Origin: SVTX01 sp045588675
Lineage (GTDB): Bacteria; Bacillota; Clostridia; Oscillospirales; CAG-272
DNA length: 64,000 bases
Reading direction: 5' to 3'
NCBI GenBank assembly: GCA_045588675.1
Contig: JAZNER010000004.1
Span: forward strand, 61,571-125,570
In this document: piece after piece, positions 49,448-57,308 of the stretch
Numbering within the stretch: the stretch's first letter is position 1
How the letters are laid out: each line of letters starts with the position of its first letter
Notes under the pieces: model-generated
The model's database searches: none
The model's input: the letters and a program-made list of their open reading frames with translations, nothing else
What the model was told of the DNA's origin: nothing
Made by a program: the position numbers and the translations under genes

Positions 49448-50728
49448 ATGTTTATAGATAATATTAAAATTTTTGTAAAGGCGGGCAACGGCGGAAATGG
49501 CGCGATTGCCTTCCACAGAGAAAAATATGTTTCGGCGGGAGGCCCCTCGGGAGGCGACGGCGGAAATGGCGGAAGTATTATTTTCCGCGTTGATTACGGC
49601 TCAAATACCCTGCTTGCATTCAGATACAAAAGAAAATTCGTGGCGGGCAACGGCGGCGACGGTTCAAGTGAAAAATTTCACGGAAAAACCGCAGATGACT
49701 TATACATTCAAGTTCCCCCCGGAACTCTGATAAAAGACCCCGAAAGCGGAAAAATCATTCACGATATGTCCGAGAATGACGGCGCAGATTTTGTCTGCTG
49801 CCGAGGGGGGCGCGGCGGCTTTGGAAACAAGCATTTTGCCACTCCTACCCGTCAGACACCTATGTTTGCAAAGAACGGTACTCGCGGTGAGGAAAGAGAG
49901 GTCCTGCTTGAGCTCAAAATGCTTGCCGACGTAGGACTTATCGGTATGCCAAGCGTTGGAAAGTCTTCAATTTTGTCGGTAATCTCCTCTGCGAAGCCTA
50001 AAATTGCAGATTATCATTTCACGACTCTATCCCCAAACTTGGGTGTAGTTTCAACGGGCGGCGAGAGCGGATTTGTGGCAGCAGATATCCCCGGTCTTAT
50101 CGAGGGTGCGGCTGACGGCGCGGGACTTGGTCACGCGTTTTTACGTCACGTTGACAGATGCAGACTTCTTTTGCACGTTGTTGATATTTCCTGCTTCGAG
50201 GGCAGAAATCCCGTTGATGACATCAAGACGATAAATAACGAGCTTGAGCGTTACAGCCCCGCTCTTGCAAAAAGACCGCAGATAATTATTGCCAATAAGG
50301 TTGACTCGCTTGACAGAGAGGCGGTTGATGTTGAAGCTTTTGAAAAGTTTGTTGCCGAGAACGGATGGGAAATGATGTACATTTCGGCTTACACGGGCGA
50401 AAACCTTGACGAAATGGTATCTATGGTGGCAAGACGCCTAAAAGACCTGCCCCCGATGCTTGTTTATGAGCGTGAATACAATGAGGAAGACAAATTTGTT
50501 GACAACGCAAAGGAAACGATCATTAAAAACCAAAACGGCAAATATATTGTTGAGGGAGAATGGCTCTATAATCTTATGGGTCAGATAAACTTTGACAACT
50601 ATGAATCTCTCAACTATTTCCAGAGAGTGCTCCAAAAAAGCGGAGTTTTCACCGCCCTTGAGGACAAGGGCTGCCGAAACGGCGATACGGTATCGATTTA
50701 CGATTTTGAATTTGACTATGTAAAATAA
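49448..50728 (+). CDS. obg: Obg GTPase (CgtA)
   Basis: 426 residues. The glycine-rich OBG domain (about 1-158), the G domain with GMPSVGKSS at about 166-174, DIPGLIEGA and NKVD, and the C-terminal OCT domain (about 345-426) are all complete. Obg acts in 50S assembly and stress control. The ATG follows AAAGGATGTGATATAA. Confidence 0.97.
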   Translation: MFIDNIKIFVKAGNGGNGAIAFHREKYVSAGGPSGGDGGNGGSIIFRVDYGSNTLLAFRYKRKFVAGNGGDGSSEKFHGKTADDLYIQVPPGTLIKDPESGKIIHDMSENDGADFVCCRGGRGGFGNKHFATPTRQTPMFAKNGTRGEEREVLLELKMLADVGLIGMPSVGKSSILSVISSAKPKIADYHFTTLSPNLGVVSTGGESGFVAADIPGLIEGAADGAGLGHAFLRHVDRCRLLLHVVDISCFEGRNPVDDIKTINNELERYSPALAKRPQIIIANKVDSLDREAVDVEAFEKFVAENGWEMMYISAYTGENLDEMVSMVARRLKDLPPMLVYEREYNEEDKFVDNAKETIIKNQNGKYIVEGEWLYNLMGQINFDNYESLNYFQRVLQKSGVFTALEDKGCRNGDTVSIYDFEFDYVK

Positions 50729-50751
50729 TTGGCAGAAAGGAACAGGCAATT

Positions 50752-51288
50752 ATGAATATTTGGCACGATATTGACCCGCGCGAAATTACCGCCGAAAATT
50801 TTTCGGCAGTAATAGAAATCCCCAAGGGAAGCCGTTGCAAATACGAGCTTGACAAAAACAACGGTATGCTTCGCCTTGACCGTGTGCTTTATACGGCAAC
50901 GCACTATCCCGCAAACTACGGCTTTATTCCAAGAACCTATGCTGATGACGGCGACCCGCTTGACGTGCTTGTCCTCTGCTCAGAGCAAATCTTTCCAATG
51001 ACCTTGGTTCAGGTTTACCCGATAGGAGCTATGCGAATGATTGACGGCGGAAAGCTTGACGACAAAATTATAGCCGTTCCCTTTTCCGACCCTACATACA
51101 GAGGAATTAAGTCTGTTCATGAATTACCGTCACACATTTTTGACGAAATCATGCACTTTTTTACGGTTTACAAGCAGCTTGAAAACAAGCAGACTGCTGT
51201 AAAGAGCCTGTTTGACTACAAGGAAGCTATTGAGATTATCAATCAGGCGATAGCTGACTACGACAAGCTAATGAACAAAGATAATTAA
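50752..51288 (+). CDS. ppa: Inorganic pyrophosphatase, family I
   Basis: 178 residues, soluble type. The metal-binding signature DGDPLDVLV lies around residues 65-73, with ENRG-like NYGFIPRTY before it and a C-terminal helix pair. It hydrolyses PPi to two phosphates. The ATG follows AGAAAGGAACAGGCAATT. It is the last gene of the radical-SAM-der-obg operon, with a terminator 55 bp downstream. Confidence 0.95.
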   Translation: MNIWHDIDPREITAENFSAVIEIPKGSRCKYELDKNNGMLRLDRVLYTATHYPANYGFIPRTYADDGDPLDVLVLCSEQIFPMTLVQVYPIGAMRMIDGGKLDDKIIAVPFSDPTYRGIKSVHELPSHIFDEIMHFFTVYKQLENKQTAVKSLFDYKEAIEIINQAIADYDKLMNKDN

Positions 51289-51341
51289 AGCTAAAATCCA
51301 CAATAATTAGAGTTCTTGTCAAAAGGACGGTTTTGGAAGAA

Positions 51342-51376
51342 TGCGGTGTATCTCAAAAGAGGTATGCCGTATTTTT
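51342..51376 (+). terminator. Terminator of the ppa operon
   Basis: A 13-bp stem with several G-T pairs (TGCGGTGTATCTC with GAGGTATGCCGTA), loop AAAA, then TTTTTGTATT. Confidence 0.8.
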
Positions 51377-51461
51377 GTATTAGTCCATAAATGCAGCGAT
51401 TGTCAGGAAAAATTGCGCTCTTCGTTTTGTAAGGAGATTATATAAAACTTTACAAAATATC

Positions 51462-51490
51462 TTTACAAAACACAGAAACTGTGATATAAT
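51462..51490 (+). promoter_or_regulatory. Promoter of the small-RNA transcript
   Basis: TTTACA (51462-51467), 17-nt spacer, TATAAT (51485-51490). The predicted start (about 51496-51497) is the first base of the closing stem of the candidate RNA. Confidence 0.88.
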
Positions 51491-51496
51491 CAAAGT

Positions 51497-51707
51497 GCCA
51501 AACAAATTTAATAGTAGAATTAGCGGTATCTTTTTCTTTGTAGGATAATTGTACCCTTTTTTGACCATAATCATTTTTAGAATTTGGTAAAAACGCAAAT
51601 TCCATTTAAATGGTTATGGTAGAGATGCTCTAATTCTATTTAAATTTGTTTGGCGACAATCGGAGTTTGTGTTTTTCGGTGCGTGGCTTCGGTTGCGCAC
51701 CTTTTTT
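51497..51707 (+). ncRNA. Structured non-coding RNA candidate, about 210 nt
   Basis: A strong promoter places the 5' end at the start of GCCAAACAAATTTAA. That sequence and its continuation to 51522 pair with the reverse match at 51630-51654 to form a closing stem of about 25 bp. Inside is a second long hairpin (51566-51621, CCATAA...AATTTG with CAAATT...TTATGG), with an asymmetric bubble between the two. A TTCG-capped terminator (51678-51707) closes the unit. No frame is coding. The layout of long stem, bubble and long hairpin recalls 6S RNA. I cannot confirm that family, and a MITE with terminal inverted repeats is the main alternative. Confidence 0.6.
51678..51707 (+). terminator. TTCG-capped terminator of the small RNA
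   Basis: Stem GGTGCGTGGC/GTTGCGCACC with a TTCG loop and six Ts after it. Confidence 0.9.
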
Positions 51708-51729
51708 ATATTCGGATAAGGGGGATTAT

Positions 51730-51915
51730 ATGAGCAAAAATATTCAAAAAAAGGTAATGGATATTACAGGTGTAGAGCTTGCGCTCGGAGAGCCTGCGGT
51801 TTGTCTTGGCAACGGAGAGCAAGGATTTGAGTGTTGTTGCGACGAGTGCGACTGCTATTTGCTTTGTTTTCCCGAATTTGACTCGCAAAGTAAAGAAGAA
51901 AATATTGTTGTTTAG
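51730..51915 (+). CDS. Small cysteine-rich protein, unknown function
   Basis: 61 residues. Seven cysteines fall between about residues 22 and 45, in the pattern C-x9-C-C-C-x2-C-x-C-x4-C. This is typical of a small metal-binding or Fe-S protein. No signal peptide or membrane segment. The ATG at 51730 follows AAGGGGGATTAT, a strong site. It lies 23 bp after the small-RNA terminator, so it could be expressed by read-through from the RNA promoter. I do not recognise the family. Confidence 0.6.
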   Translation: MSKNIQKKVMDITGVELALGEPAVCLGNGEQGFECCCDECDCYLLCFPEFDSQSKEENIVV

Positions 51916-51982
51916 GCGAATATTGATAGTTCATATCGGCGATAATTCCTATAAACAAAAAGCAAAAAAGGAAGGGTTTTTT

Positions 51983-52159
51983 ATGGGAAAGAAGCTATTA
52001 TTAACTATGACGGTCATTTTGGTAACAGGCGCGGGCATTGCGGGACTTGTAGCAAATTCCAAGCAAATGAAACGCAGAAAGCTATTCAAAAAAACAGGTG
52101 CGACGCTATACACGGTGGGCACTATTCTGAGGAACATCTCCTGCCTTGATTGCGCGTAG
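51983..52159 (+). CDS. Short single-span membrane protein
   Basis: 58 residues. A hydrophobic helix (about residues 4-23) is followed by a basic stretch KQMKRRKLFKKT and a tail with two cysteines (CLDC). The ATG follows AAGGAAGGGTTTTTT. It lies 67 bp after the Cys-rich gene and before a strong terminator, so the two may form one transcript. The basic face next to the helix would anchor it with a cytoplasmic tail. Function unknown. Confidence 0.5.
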   Translation: MGKKLLLTMTVILVTGAGIAGLVANSKQMKRRKLFKKTGATLYTVGTILRNISCLDCA

Positions 52160-52170
52160 GGGAAAAAATA

Positions 52171-52212
52171 ACGAGTGGAATTTTCATGGAAAATTCCACT
52201 CGTTGCTCTTTA
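52171..52212 (+). terminator. Terminator after the small-gene pair
   Basis: A 14-bp stem ACGAGTGGAATTTT/AAAATTCCACTCGT with a short loop, then TGCTCTTT. Confidence 0.75.
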
Positions 52213-52240
52213 AAAAGCCAAAAGCTTATCTCAAATTAAT

Positions 52241-53161
52241 TTATTTGTAAAATGCGTGATTATTGACTGTAAAAGCGTACTCCCTGTTGTTTGAAATCCA
52301 GTTTGAATGTGCTATCTTCGGATTGAAGAAATACAAAATTTCAGATGAGAGCGAGTAGCCTTCAAGACAGATTTTAGCCGCAATAATGCTCTCAGCCGTG
52401 GGTGCTTGATAAACAGTTCCGTTTGCAACGGGAGAGAATTGGATGCCGTATTTTCTGTCAAAAATTACACCGTAAATTGTATTCGGGAATTGTGGGGAAC
52501 GCATTCGGTTGAGAATGACGTTGCCGACAGCCATCATTCCGCGAAGTCCTTCTCCCCTTGCCTCTGCCGATATAATCCTTGCAAGCCAGTAAAGGTCGTC
52601 CTTGTTGTACACCTTGTCCTCACCCAAAAGACGTGAGCTGTCACCTGAGCCGACAATGAATTTATTCTCGTTACTGTCATAAGAAATGTGGCAGTTAAGA
52701 GCCTTTACAAGCGGACGGATAGGCACATATAGCTTGCCGCCTAAATTCAAAATCTCTCCGTTGGTGTAGAAATATCTTCCGTTTGCCGATATGTACAGCT
52801 TCCCCTCGATAGCGCAAACTTCAAGATTTTTGCCGCTTATGTAAGCCGTTCTGCTTTTTTGGTCAAAGCTTTTTGTGAAAACTCCAAGCCAATCGGCAAA
52901 CTCAAACATAGGTACATATGTGACGCCGCCGAGATTGAAGACCTTTCCTGCCAGAACATCTCGCCCGTTGATTTTTACATTCATATGGTAAGCGCCGCTT
53001 GGAATAGAAAAGCCGCTTCTTGCTGTTTCTGAAACCTCTGTGACAGCTTGCGCGGGGGGGGGGACACTTGCCGAAGCTGTGACCGCTGCGGCTGAAGAAA
53101 GTGCCAGAACTGCTGCAAGGGACGCTGCCGTCCTTTTCGTTAAGTTTTTGTTTTTGTTCAT
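52241..53161 (-). CDS. Cell-wall hydrolase of the SleB/CwlJ type
   Basis: 306 residues. A signal peptide (about 1-32) is followed by a proline run, then a copper-amine-oxidase-N-like domain (about 57-172) and a SleB/CwlJ hydrolase domain (about 188-306) with the catalytic glutamate in SAEARGE (E200). It should cleave peptidoglycan, either as a spore-cortex enzyme or a vegetative wall enzyme. The ATG follows GAAGGAGGTATTT. A C10 homopolymer lies inside codons 33-36, just after the signal peptide. Confidence 0.88.
   Translation of the reverse strand: MNKNKNLTKRTAASLAAVLALSSAAAVTASASVPPPAQAVTEVSETARSGFSIPSGAYHMNVKINGRDVLAGKVFNLGGVTYVPMFEFADWLGVFTKSFDQKSRTAYISGKNLEVCAIEGKLYISANGRYFYTNGEILNLGGKLYVPIRPLVKALNCHISYDSNENKFIVGSGDSSRLLGEDKVYNKDDLYWLARIISAEARGEGLRGMMAVGNVILNRMRSPQFPNTIYGVIFDRKYGIQFSPVANGTVYQAPTAESIIAAKICLEGYSLSSEILYFFNPKIAHSNWISNNREYAFTVNNHAFYK
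53054..53063. repeat. Ten-base homopolymer (C10 in coding sense)
   Basis: Ten consecutive Gs on the plus strand, within the coding region directly behind the signal peptide of the hydrolase. It encodes the end of a Val codon, three prolines and the start of Ala in the present length. Any change not divisible by three would truncate the protein. The only homopolymer of G or C of this length that I noticed in the window. Confidence 0.9.
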
Positions 53162-53204
53162 AAATACCTCCTTCGCAACTAATTGTTGCTAATTTTGATA
53201 ACTT

Positions 53205-53233
53205 ATTGTAACATGTGGAAGCATTTATTTCAA
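53205..53233 (-). promoter_or_regulatory. Promoter of the SleB/CwlJ-type gene
   Basis: On the minus strand TTGAAA (53228-53233), 17-nt spacer, TACAAT (53205-53210). It looks like a vegetative sigma-A promoter rather than a sporulation one. Confidence 0.7.
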
Positions 53234-53586
53234 GGAACAAGATTTGTAAATGCAGGAAGCATCTGGCAAAAATGCTTTAAAGCGCGCTTTTTTTACCAAA
53301 ATTATACTTGTTTTACTGATTTTACATATGTGAAGAATAATAAATAGCAATTTAAAGGGCAAAATAATCTTGGGAAAAGGTAATGAATACTTTTCCCGTG
53401 ACAAAAACAAATCCTCATTTTTATATAAAAGATTTAATTTTTTGTATTTCCTTTTTTGTATTATCAGTTTTATTTCGCCAAAGGCGGTGTTCCTAATGAG
53501 AGTTATATTTGAACAGATAAAGCACAAGGCAACCTTGCGTTGGCGACGTTGTCGAGTTCACCCGCTTGCCTTGGCTTGAAAATAAA
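53234..53586 (+). other. Gap with a possible short transcript
   Basis: About 350 bp without a supported gene. GTGACA, 18 nt, TATATA around 53399-53428 could be a weak promoter. A 27-codon ORF at 53496-53579 has AAAGGCGGTG six bases upstream. A CAAGGCA/TGCCTTG pair (about 53526-53574) lies inside it, and a good terminator follows. This could be an uncharted small RNA or peptide, or a degraded gene. Confidence 0.35.
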
Positions 53587-53621
53587 AGAGCGGGGCAAAA
53601 TTTGCCTCGCTCTGACTTTTT
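53587..53621 (+). terminator. Orphan terminator upstream of the tyrS promoter
   Basis: A 13-bp stem AGAGCGGGGCAAA with complement, followed by GACTTTTTT. It reads rightward, but no rightward gene precedes it. Confidence 0.75.
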
Positions 53622-53633
53622 TGAGAGTTTTTG

Positions 53634-53662
53634 TTGACAAAAGAGAAAAAGTGTGTTATACT
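53634..53662 (+). promoter_or_regulatory. Promoter of the tyrS T-box transcript
   Basis: TTGACA (53634-53639), 17-nt spacer, TATACT (53657-53662). Confidence 0.92.
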
Positions 53663-53668
53663 ATCAAA

Positions 53669-53905
53669 TGTAATAAGCAAACACTTTGACCAAAAGAAGT
53701 AAGCAATGCTATGTCAACAGAAAGTAGCCGTTTGATGAGAGGCGCGGACCTATGGCTTGCCGAATACATTTGCGAGTGGCACACCGAAAGAGTGCGAGTA
53801 GGCTGTGACGGGTTGACCGTTATATCAACAATGAGGAGTGGAAGCACTCGAATTAAGGTGGTACCGCGTTTTTGACGTCCTTGCAGTAATGCGAGGGCTT
53901 TTTTG
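53669..53905 (+). ncRNA. T-box leader specific for tRNA-Tyr
   Basis: The leader contains the T-box core AAGGTGGTACCGCG (53855-53868), which binds the uncharged tRNA 3' end, and a Stem I specifier loop GAATAC with the codon TAC (Tyr) at 53765-53767. The GAAGTAAGC element fits the Stem I AGTA motif. A terminator stem (CCTTGCA/TGCGAGG, 53877-53898) with a T run follows, so uncharged tRNA-Tyr should favour antitermination and expression of tyrS about 170 nt downstream. Confidence 0.93.
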
Positions 53906-54076
53906 TTTGAAGGACGCGCGCCCGACTTTGAAAAAGCTTTCCCCAAAATCAGTTAAAAAAACATATATAAATCCAAAGCTTTATCATTTGCAGGGGCAAA
54001 ATTTCTGTTTTGCTTTTTGCAAACGGCAAGCAATTTGGGCAACCTTTTTTGAAAGAACGGTTGCGGAAAGGAAAAA

Positions 54077-55297
54077 ATGAAAATTTACGAAGAGCTCGTT
54101 GCCCGCGGCCTGATTGCGCAGGTAACAAACGAAGAAGAAATCAAAAATATGATCAATGAGGGCAAGGCAACATTTTACATTGGCTTTGACCCGACAGCAG
54201 ACTCGCTCCACGTAGGTCACTTTATGGCGCTTTGCCTTATGAAGAGATTGCAGATGGCGGGAAACAAGCCTGTTGTGCTAATCGGCGGTGGAACAGCTAT
54301 GGTCGGTGACCCCTCGGGAAGAACCGATATGCGCTCTATGATGACACGCGAAACTATCCAGCATAACTGTGACTGCTTCAAGGCTCAGATGGAGAGATTT
54401 ATTGAGTTTGGCGAGGACAAGGCAATTATGGTAAACAACGCAGATTGGTTGCTCGACCTCAACTACATTGAGGTGCTCCGTGATGTCGGTGCTTGCTTCT
54501 CTGTAAACAGAATGCTGTCCGCCGAGTGCTACAAGCAAAGAATGGAAAAGGGCCTTTCCTTCCTTGAATTCAACTATATGATCATGCAGTCCTATGACTT
54601 CTACTATCTTTTCGGGAAGTACGGCTGTAATATGCAGTTCGGCGGTGACGACCAGTGGTCAAATATGCTCGGCGGTACAGAGCTTATCAGAAGAAAGCTC
54701 GGCAAGGACGCTCACGCTATGACTATAACTCTCCTTCTCAACAGCGAAGGAAAGAAGATGGGTAAGACCGCGTCGGGCGCAGTTTGGCTTGACCCCAATA
54801 AAACAAGCCCGTACGATTTCTATCAGTATTGGAGAAATGTCGGTGACGCCGATGTGTTGAAGTGCATCAGAATGCTCACATTCTTGCCTATTGAAGAAAT
54901 CAATGCTATGGACACTTGGGAAGGCGCACAGCTTAATCGGGCTAAGGAAATCTTGGCTTATGAGCTTACAAAGCTTGTTCACGGTGACATTGAGGCTGAA
55001 AAGGCTCAGGCTCAGGCGAAATCTCTCTTTGGTGCAGGCGGTGAGGCTGATGCCCCCACAGTTGCACTTGCAGAAGAGGACTTCTATATCGAAGGAAAGA
55101 CTGATATTCTGACAGTTCTTGCAAGGAGCGGTCTTGTAAAATCGAAATCAGAGGCTCGTCAGGCCGTACAGCAGGGCGGCGTTTCGGTTAACGGTGAGAA
55201 GATTACCGACATCAAGACCTTCTACTCAAAAGAAGACCTTGCCGCTGGACTTCTCGTCCGCAAGGGCAAAAAGTCTTATATGAAGGTCGTGCTTTAA
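54077..55297 (+). CDS. tyrS: Tyrosyl-tRNA synthetase
   Basis: 406 residues, the TyrRS size with a C-terminal S4 domain (about 340-400). HIGH variant HVGHF is near residue 46, the tyrosine-binding GGDDQWSNM follows around 190, and KMSKS variant KMGKTASG lies near 230. It charges tRNA-Tyr and is controlled by the T-box leader above. The ATG follows GGAAAGGAAAAA. Confidence 0.97.
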   Translation: MKIYEELVARGLIAQVTNEEEIKNMINEGKATFYIGFDPTADSLHVGHFMALCLMKRLQMAGNKPVVLIGGGTAMVGDPSGRTDMRSMMTRETIQHNCDCFKAQMERFIEFGEDKAIMVNNADWLLDLNYIEVLRDVGACFSVNRMLSAECYKQRMEKGLSFLEFNYMIMQSYDFYYLFGKYGCNMQFGGDDQWSNMLGGTELIRRKLGKDAHAMTITLLLNSEGKKMGKTASGAVWLDPNKTSPYDFYQYWRNVGDADVLKCIRMLTFLPIEEINAMDTWEGAQLNRAKEILAYELTKLVHGDIEAEKAQAQAKSLFGAGGEADAPTVALAEEDFYIEGKTDILTVLARSGLVKSKSEARQAVQQGGVSVNGEKITDIKTFYSKEDLAAGLLVRKGKKSYMKVVL

Positions 55298-55309
55298 TAT
55301 ATGATAATG

Positions 55310-55353
55310 TAGGGGAGAAGGCTTTTCCTAAAAAGTCTTCTCCCCTATCTTGT
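55310..55353. terminator. Bidirectional terminator between tyrS and sigF
   Basis: Stem TAGGGGAGAAGGCTTTT with AAAAAGTCTTCTCCCCTA, then TCTTGTTTTA. Usable by both converging genes. Confidence 0.88.
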
Positions 55354-55362
55354 TTTATTCGG

Positions 55363-56136
55363 CTACGCTAACTCGCCGCGAAGGAATAGCATAATTTTCT
55401 TTTCCTCGCGTGACACCTTGACCTGAGAAAGCCCCAAAAGATTTGCGACCTCTTGCTGTGTCATGTCGCGGTAATAGCGCAAAAGCACAATTTTTCTCCA
55501 CTGTGGCGGCATTTTATTTATTGCCTGACCGAGTGAAATTTTATCGTTAAGATTTTCAAGCTCGTCAGCCGACTCTCTGTCGGGAATAACGCTGTCAAGT
55601 GTTCGGCTGTCCTCGCCGTAAACCGTGTCAGAAAGAGAGCTGATTGGCGACACCGCATCAATTGCAATTGCCGCCTCCTCAACGCTGACCCCTGCGTATT
55701 CAGCAAGCTCACTGATGCCTGCCTCTCTGCCCTCCTCAGTCATAATTCGATTTTTTTCGCGCATAATTGTAATGCCTGTGCGCTTGTATCCTCGGCTGAC
55801 GCGGATTAAGCCGTCATCTCGCAGATGCCTGCGAATCTCCCCCACAATAAGCGGTACGGCATAGGTTGAAAAGGCAGTTCCGCGCTCGTGTTCAAAGCTC
55901 CTTATCGCTTTGAGCATTCCAATCGTTCCAATTTGGATTAAATCCTCAAATTCAGTGCCTCTGTCGCGAAACTTAAAGGCAATGCTTTTGACAAGAGCCA
56001 TATTTTCAATAATCAATTTTTCGTTTGCGCCCTCGTCGCCCGATTGCGCCAAAAGAATAAGCTCTCGGTTTCTTATATACCTCTCGTCGTGTACAACTCC
56101 CGCCTCTTGACCTTCATTTATCTTCTCACTTTCCAT
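55363..56136 (-). CDS. sigF: Forespore sigma factor F
   Basis: 257 residues. Sigma-70 regions 2 (FEDLIQIGTIGMLKAIRSFE), 3 and 4 (MTQQEVANLLGLSQVKVSREEKKI) are complete. The segment RYIRNRELILLAQSGDEGANEKLI and the genetic neighbours identify it as SigF, the first forespore-specific sigma factor. Its activity should be held by SpoIIAB encoded just upstream, 62 bp away. SigG is the nearest alternative but lacks this operon. The ATG is about 12 nt after AGGGGG. Confidence 0.93.
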   Translation of the reverse strand: MESEKINEGQEAGVVHDERYIRNRELILLAQSGDEGANEKLIIENMALVKSIAFKFRDRGTEFEDLIQIGTIGMLKAIRSFEHERGTAFSTYAVPLIVGEIRRHLRDDGLIRVSRGYKRTGITIMREKNRIMTEEGREAGISELAEYAGVSVEEAAIAIDAVSPISSLSDTVYGEDSRTLDSVIPDRESADELENLNDKISLGQAINKMPPQWRKIVLLRYYRDMTQQEVANLLGLSQVKVSREEKKIMLFLRGELA

Positions 56137-56198
56137 ATAAAAGAAAATCCCCCTAAATATTTCGGAAAAAATCCGATTATGTATCAGCCTTCAGGGAA

Positions 56199-56666
56199 TT
56201 AATCCTTACTGTCCGTGCGGTCTTCAAAGATTTTATACATTACGACGCTTGTGCCTCTGCCGCGCTTTGAGGTAACGCGAACCTTATCGGTAAAGCTCTC
56301 CATAACGGTAAAGCCCATTCCGCTTCTCTCGCCTGCGGCGTCGGTAGTAAAGAGCGGCTGACGCGCCTCCTTGACATCCTCAATTCCGCAGCCCCTATCC
56401 TTAATTTCTATTTTGGCAACTCGTCCCTCGAGCAAGGAAACATTTATGTAAATCAAGCCCTCCTTCTCCTTATAGGCGTGGACTATGCAGTTAGTCACCG
56501 CCTCGCTCACCGCACACTTTATGTCGGCAATTTCAAGTGATATGGGGTCGAGCTGAGCGCAAAATGCAGACACGGCGGCACGCGCCATTCCCTCGTTTGC
56601 CGAAAGCGACGGCAATTTAAGCTGCATTTTGTTGATTACCTTGCCGTTAAATTTATTTTTGCTCAT
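56199..56666 (-). CDS. spoIIAB: Anti-sigma F factor, serine kinase
   Basis: 155 residues, a GHKL kinase. The N box (AVTNCIVHA), the G1 box (DRGCGIED) and the G2-like GMGFTVMES are clear. SpoIIAB binds and inhibits SigF and phosphorylates SpoIIAA. Its ATG overlaps the spoIIAA stop by 4 bp (ATGA), the usual coupling in this operon. The protein is about 10 residues longer than the Bacillus one at the N terminus. Confidence 0.95.
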   Translation of the reverse strand: MSKNKFNGKVINKMQLKLPSLSANEGMARAAVSAFCAQLDPISLEIADIKCAVSEAVTNCIVHAYKEKEGLIYINVSLLEGRVAKIEIKDRGCGIEDVKEARQPLFTTDAAGERSGMGFTVMESFTDKVRVTSKRGRGTSVVMYKIFEDRTDSKD

Positions 56667-57121
56667 TTTTTAACTACCTCTCTTTTCCGTCCTTCTCGAA
56701 TTTTGTTTTCACTTTTTGAATTTGAGCTTTTACGGGGGCTGGTTTCTATTTTTGAGAGAACCTTGTTTTTGTCATTTTCGCGTGTGACCGAGTGCACTAT
56801 TTTTATAATTCTTTCCATACCCGCAAGGCTCATAATTTTTTCAGTGGCGGGACTTGGGTCGGCGACGAGAAGCCTTCCGCCAAGCTCGCGCATAACCGCA
56901 TATCTCCCCATAATAAGCCCCAGCCCCGAGCTATCCATAAAATCAACGCCCGACATATCAATTACAAGCTGTGACGGACGCTTTGAGCGAAGCATCTCGT
57001 CAATTGCGCCGCGAACCGCCACTGCACTGTGGTGGTCGATCTCTCCGCGAAGCTTGATTTTCAGCTCTGTCCCGGTAAATTCACTGTCAAAGCCCGGCTT
57101 TTTATCTCTGATTGCGCACAT
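56663..57121 (-). CDS. spoIIAA: Anti-anti-sigma factor with extended tail
   Basis: 152 residues. The STAS domain (about 10-115) has the phosphorylation motif DSSGLG, with Ser64 matching Ser58 of Bacillus SpoIIAA. When dephosphorylated it releases SigF from SpoIIAB. The last 35 residues are an added basic, Ser/Lys/Arg-rich tail not present in Bacillus (usual length about 117). The ATG follows AAAGGAAA. It is the first gene of the spoIIAA-spoIIAB-sigF operon; no spoIIE lies in the window. Confidence 0.93.
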   Translation of the reverse strand: MCAIRDKKPGFDSEFTGTELKIKLRGEIDHHSAVAVRGAIDEMLRSKRPSQLVIDMSGVDFMDSSGLGLIMGRYAVMRELGGRLLVADPSPATEKIMSLAGMERIIKIVHSVTRENDKNKVLSKIETSPRKSSNSKSENKIREGRKREVVKK

Positions 57122-57246
57122 TTTCCTTTTACATTCCTTTCTGTCCGTCTTTATAAGGACAAGCTTATTTATTTTTATATTACCACAAGACGAGCGAAAA
57201 ATTTGTCAAATCGCGCTGTCGAATAATATTTTTACTAATGACAAAA

Positions 57247-57286
57247 ACCACCCTGAACCGACAAATCGGTTCAGGGTGGTTTTTTA
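57247..57286 (-). terminator. Terminator of the SipW-type cassette
   Basis: A 15-bp perfect stem ACCACCCTGAACCGA with complement, loop CAAA; on the minus strand it is followed by TTTTTGTC, and on the plus strand by TTTTTT. It can also block read-through into the spoIIA operon region. Confidence 0.9.
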
Positions 57287-57308
57287 AGTTATCCTTTTCG
57301 TATGTTTT

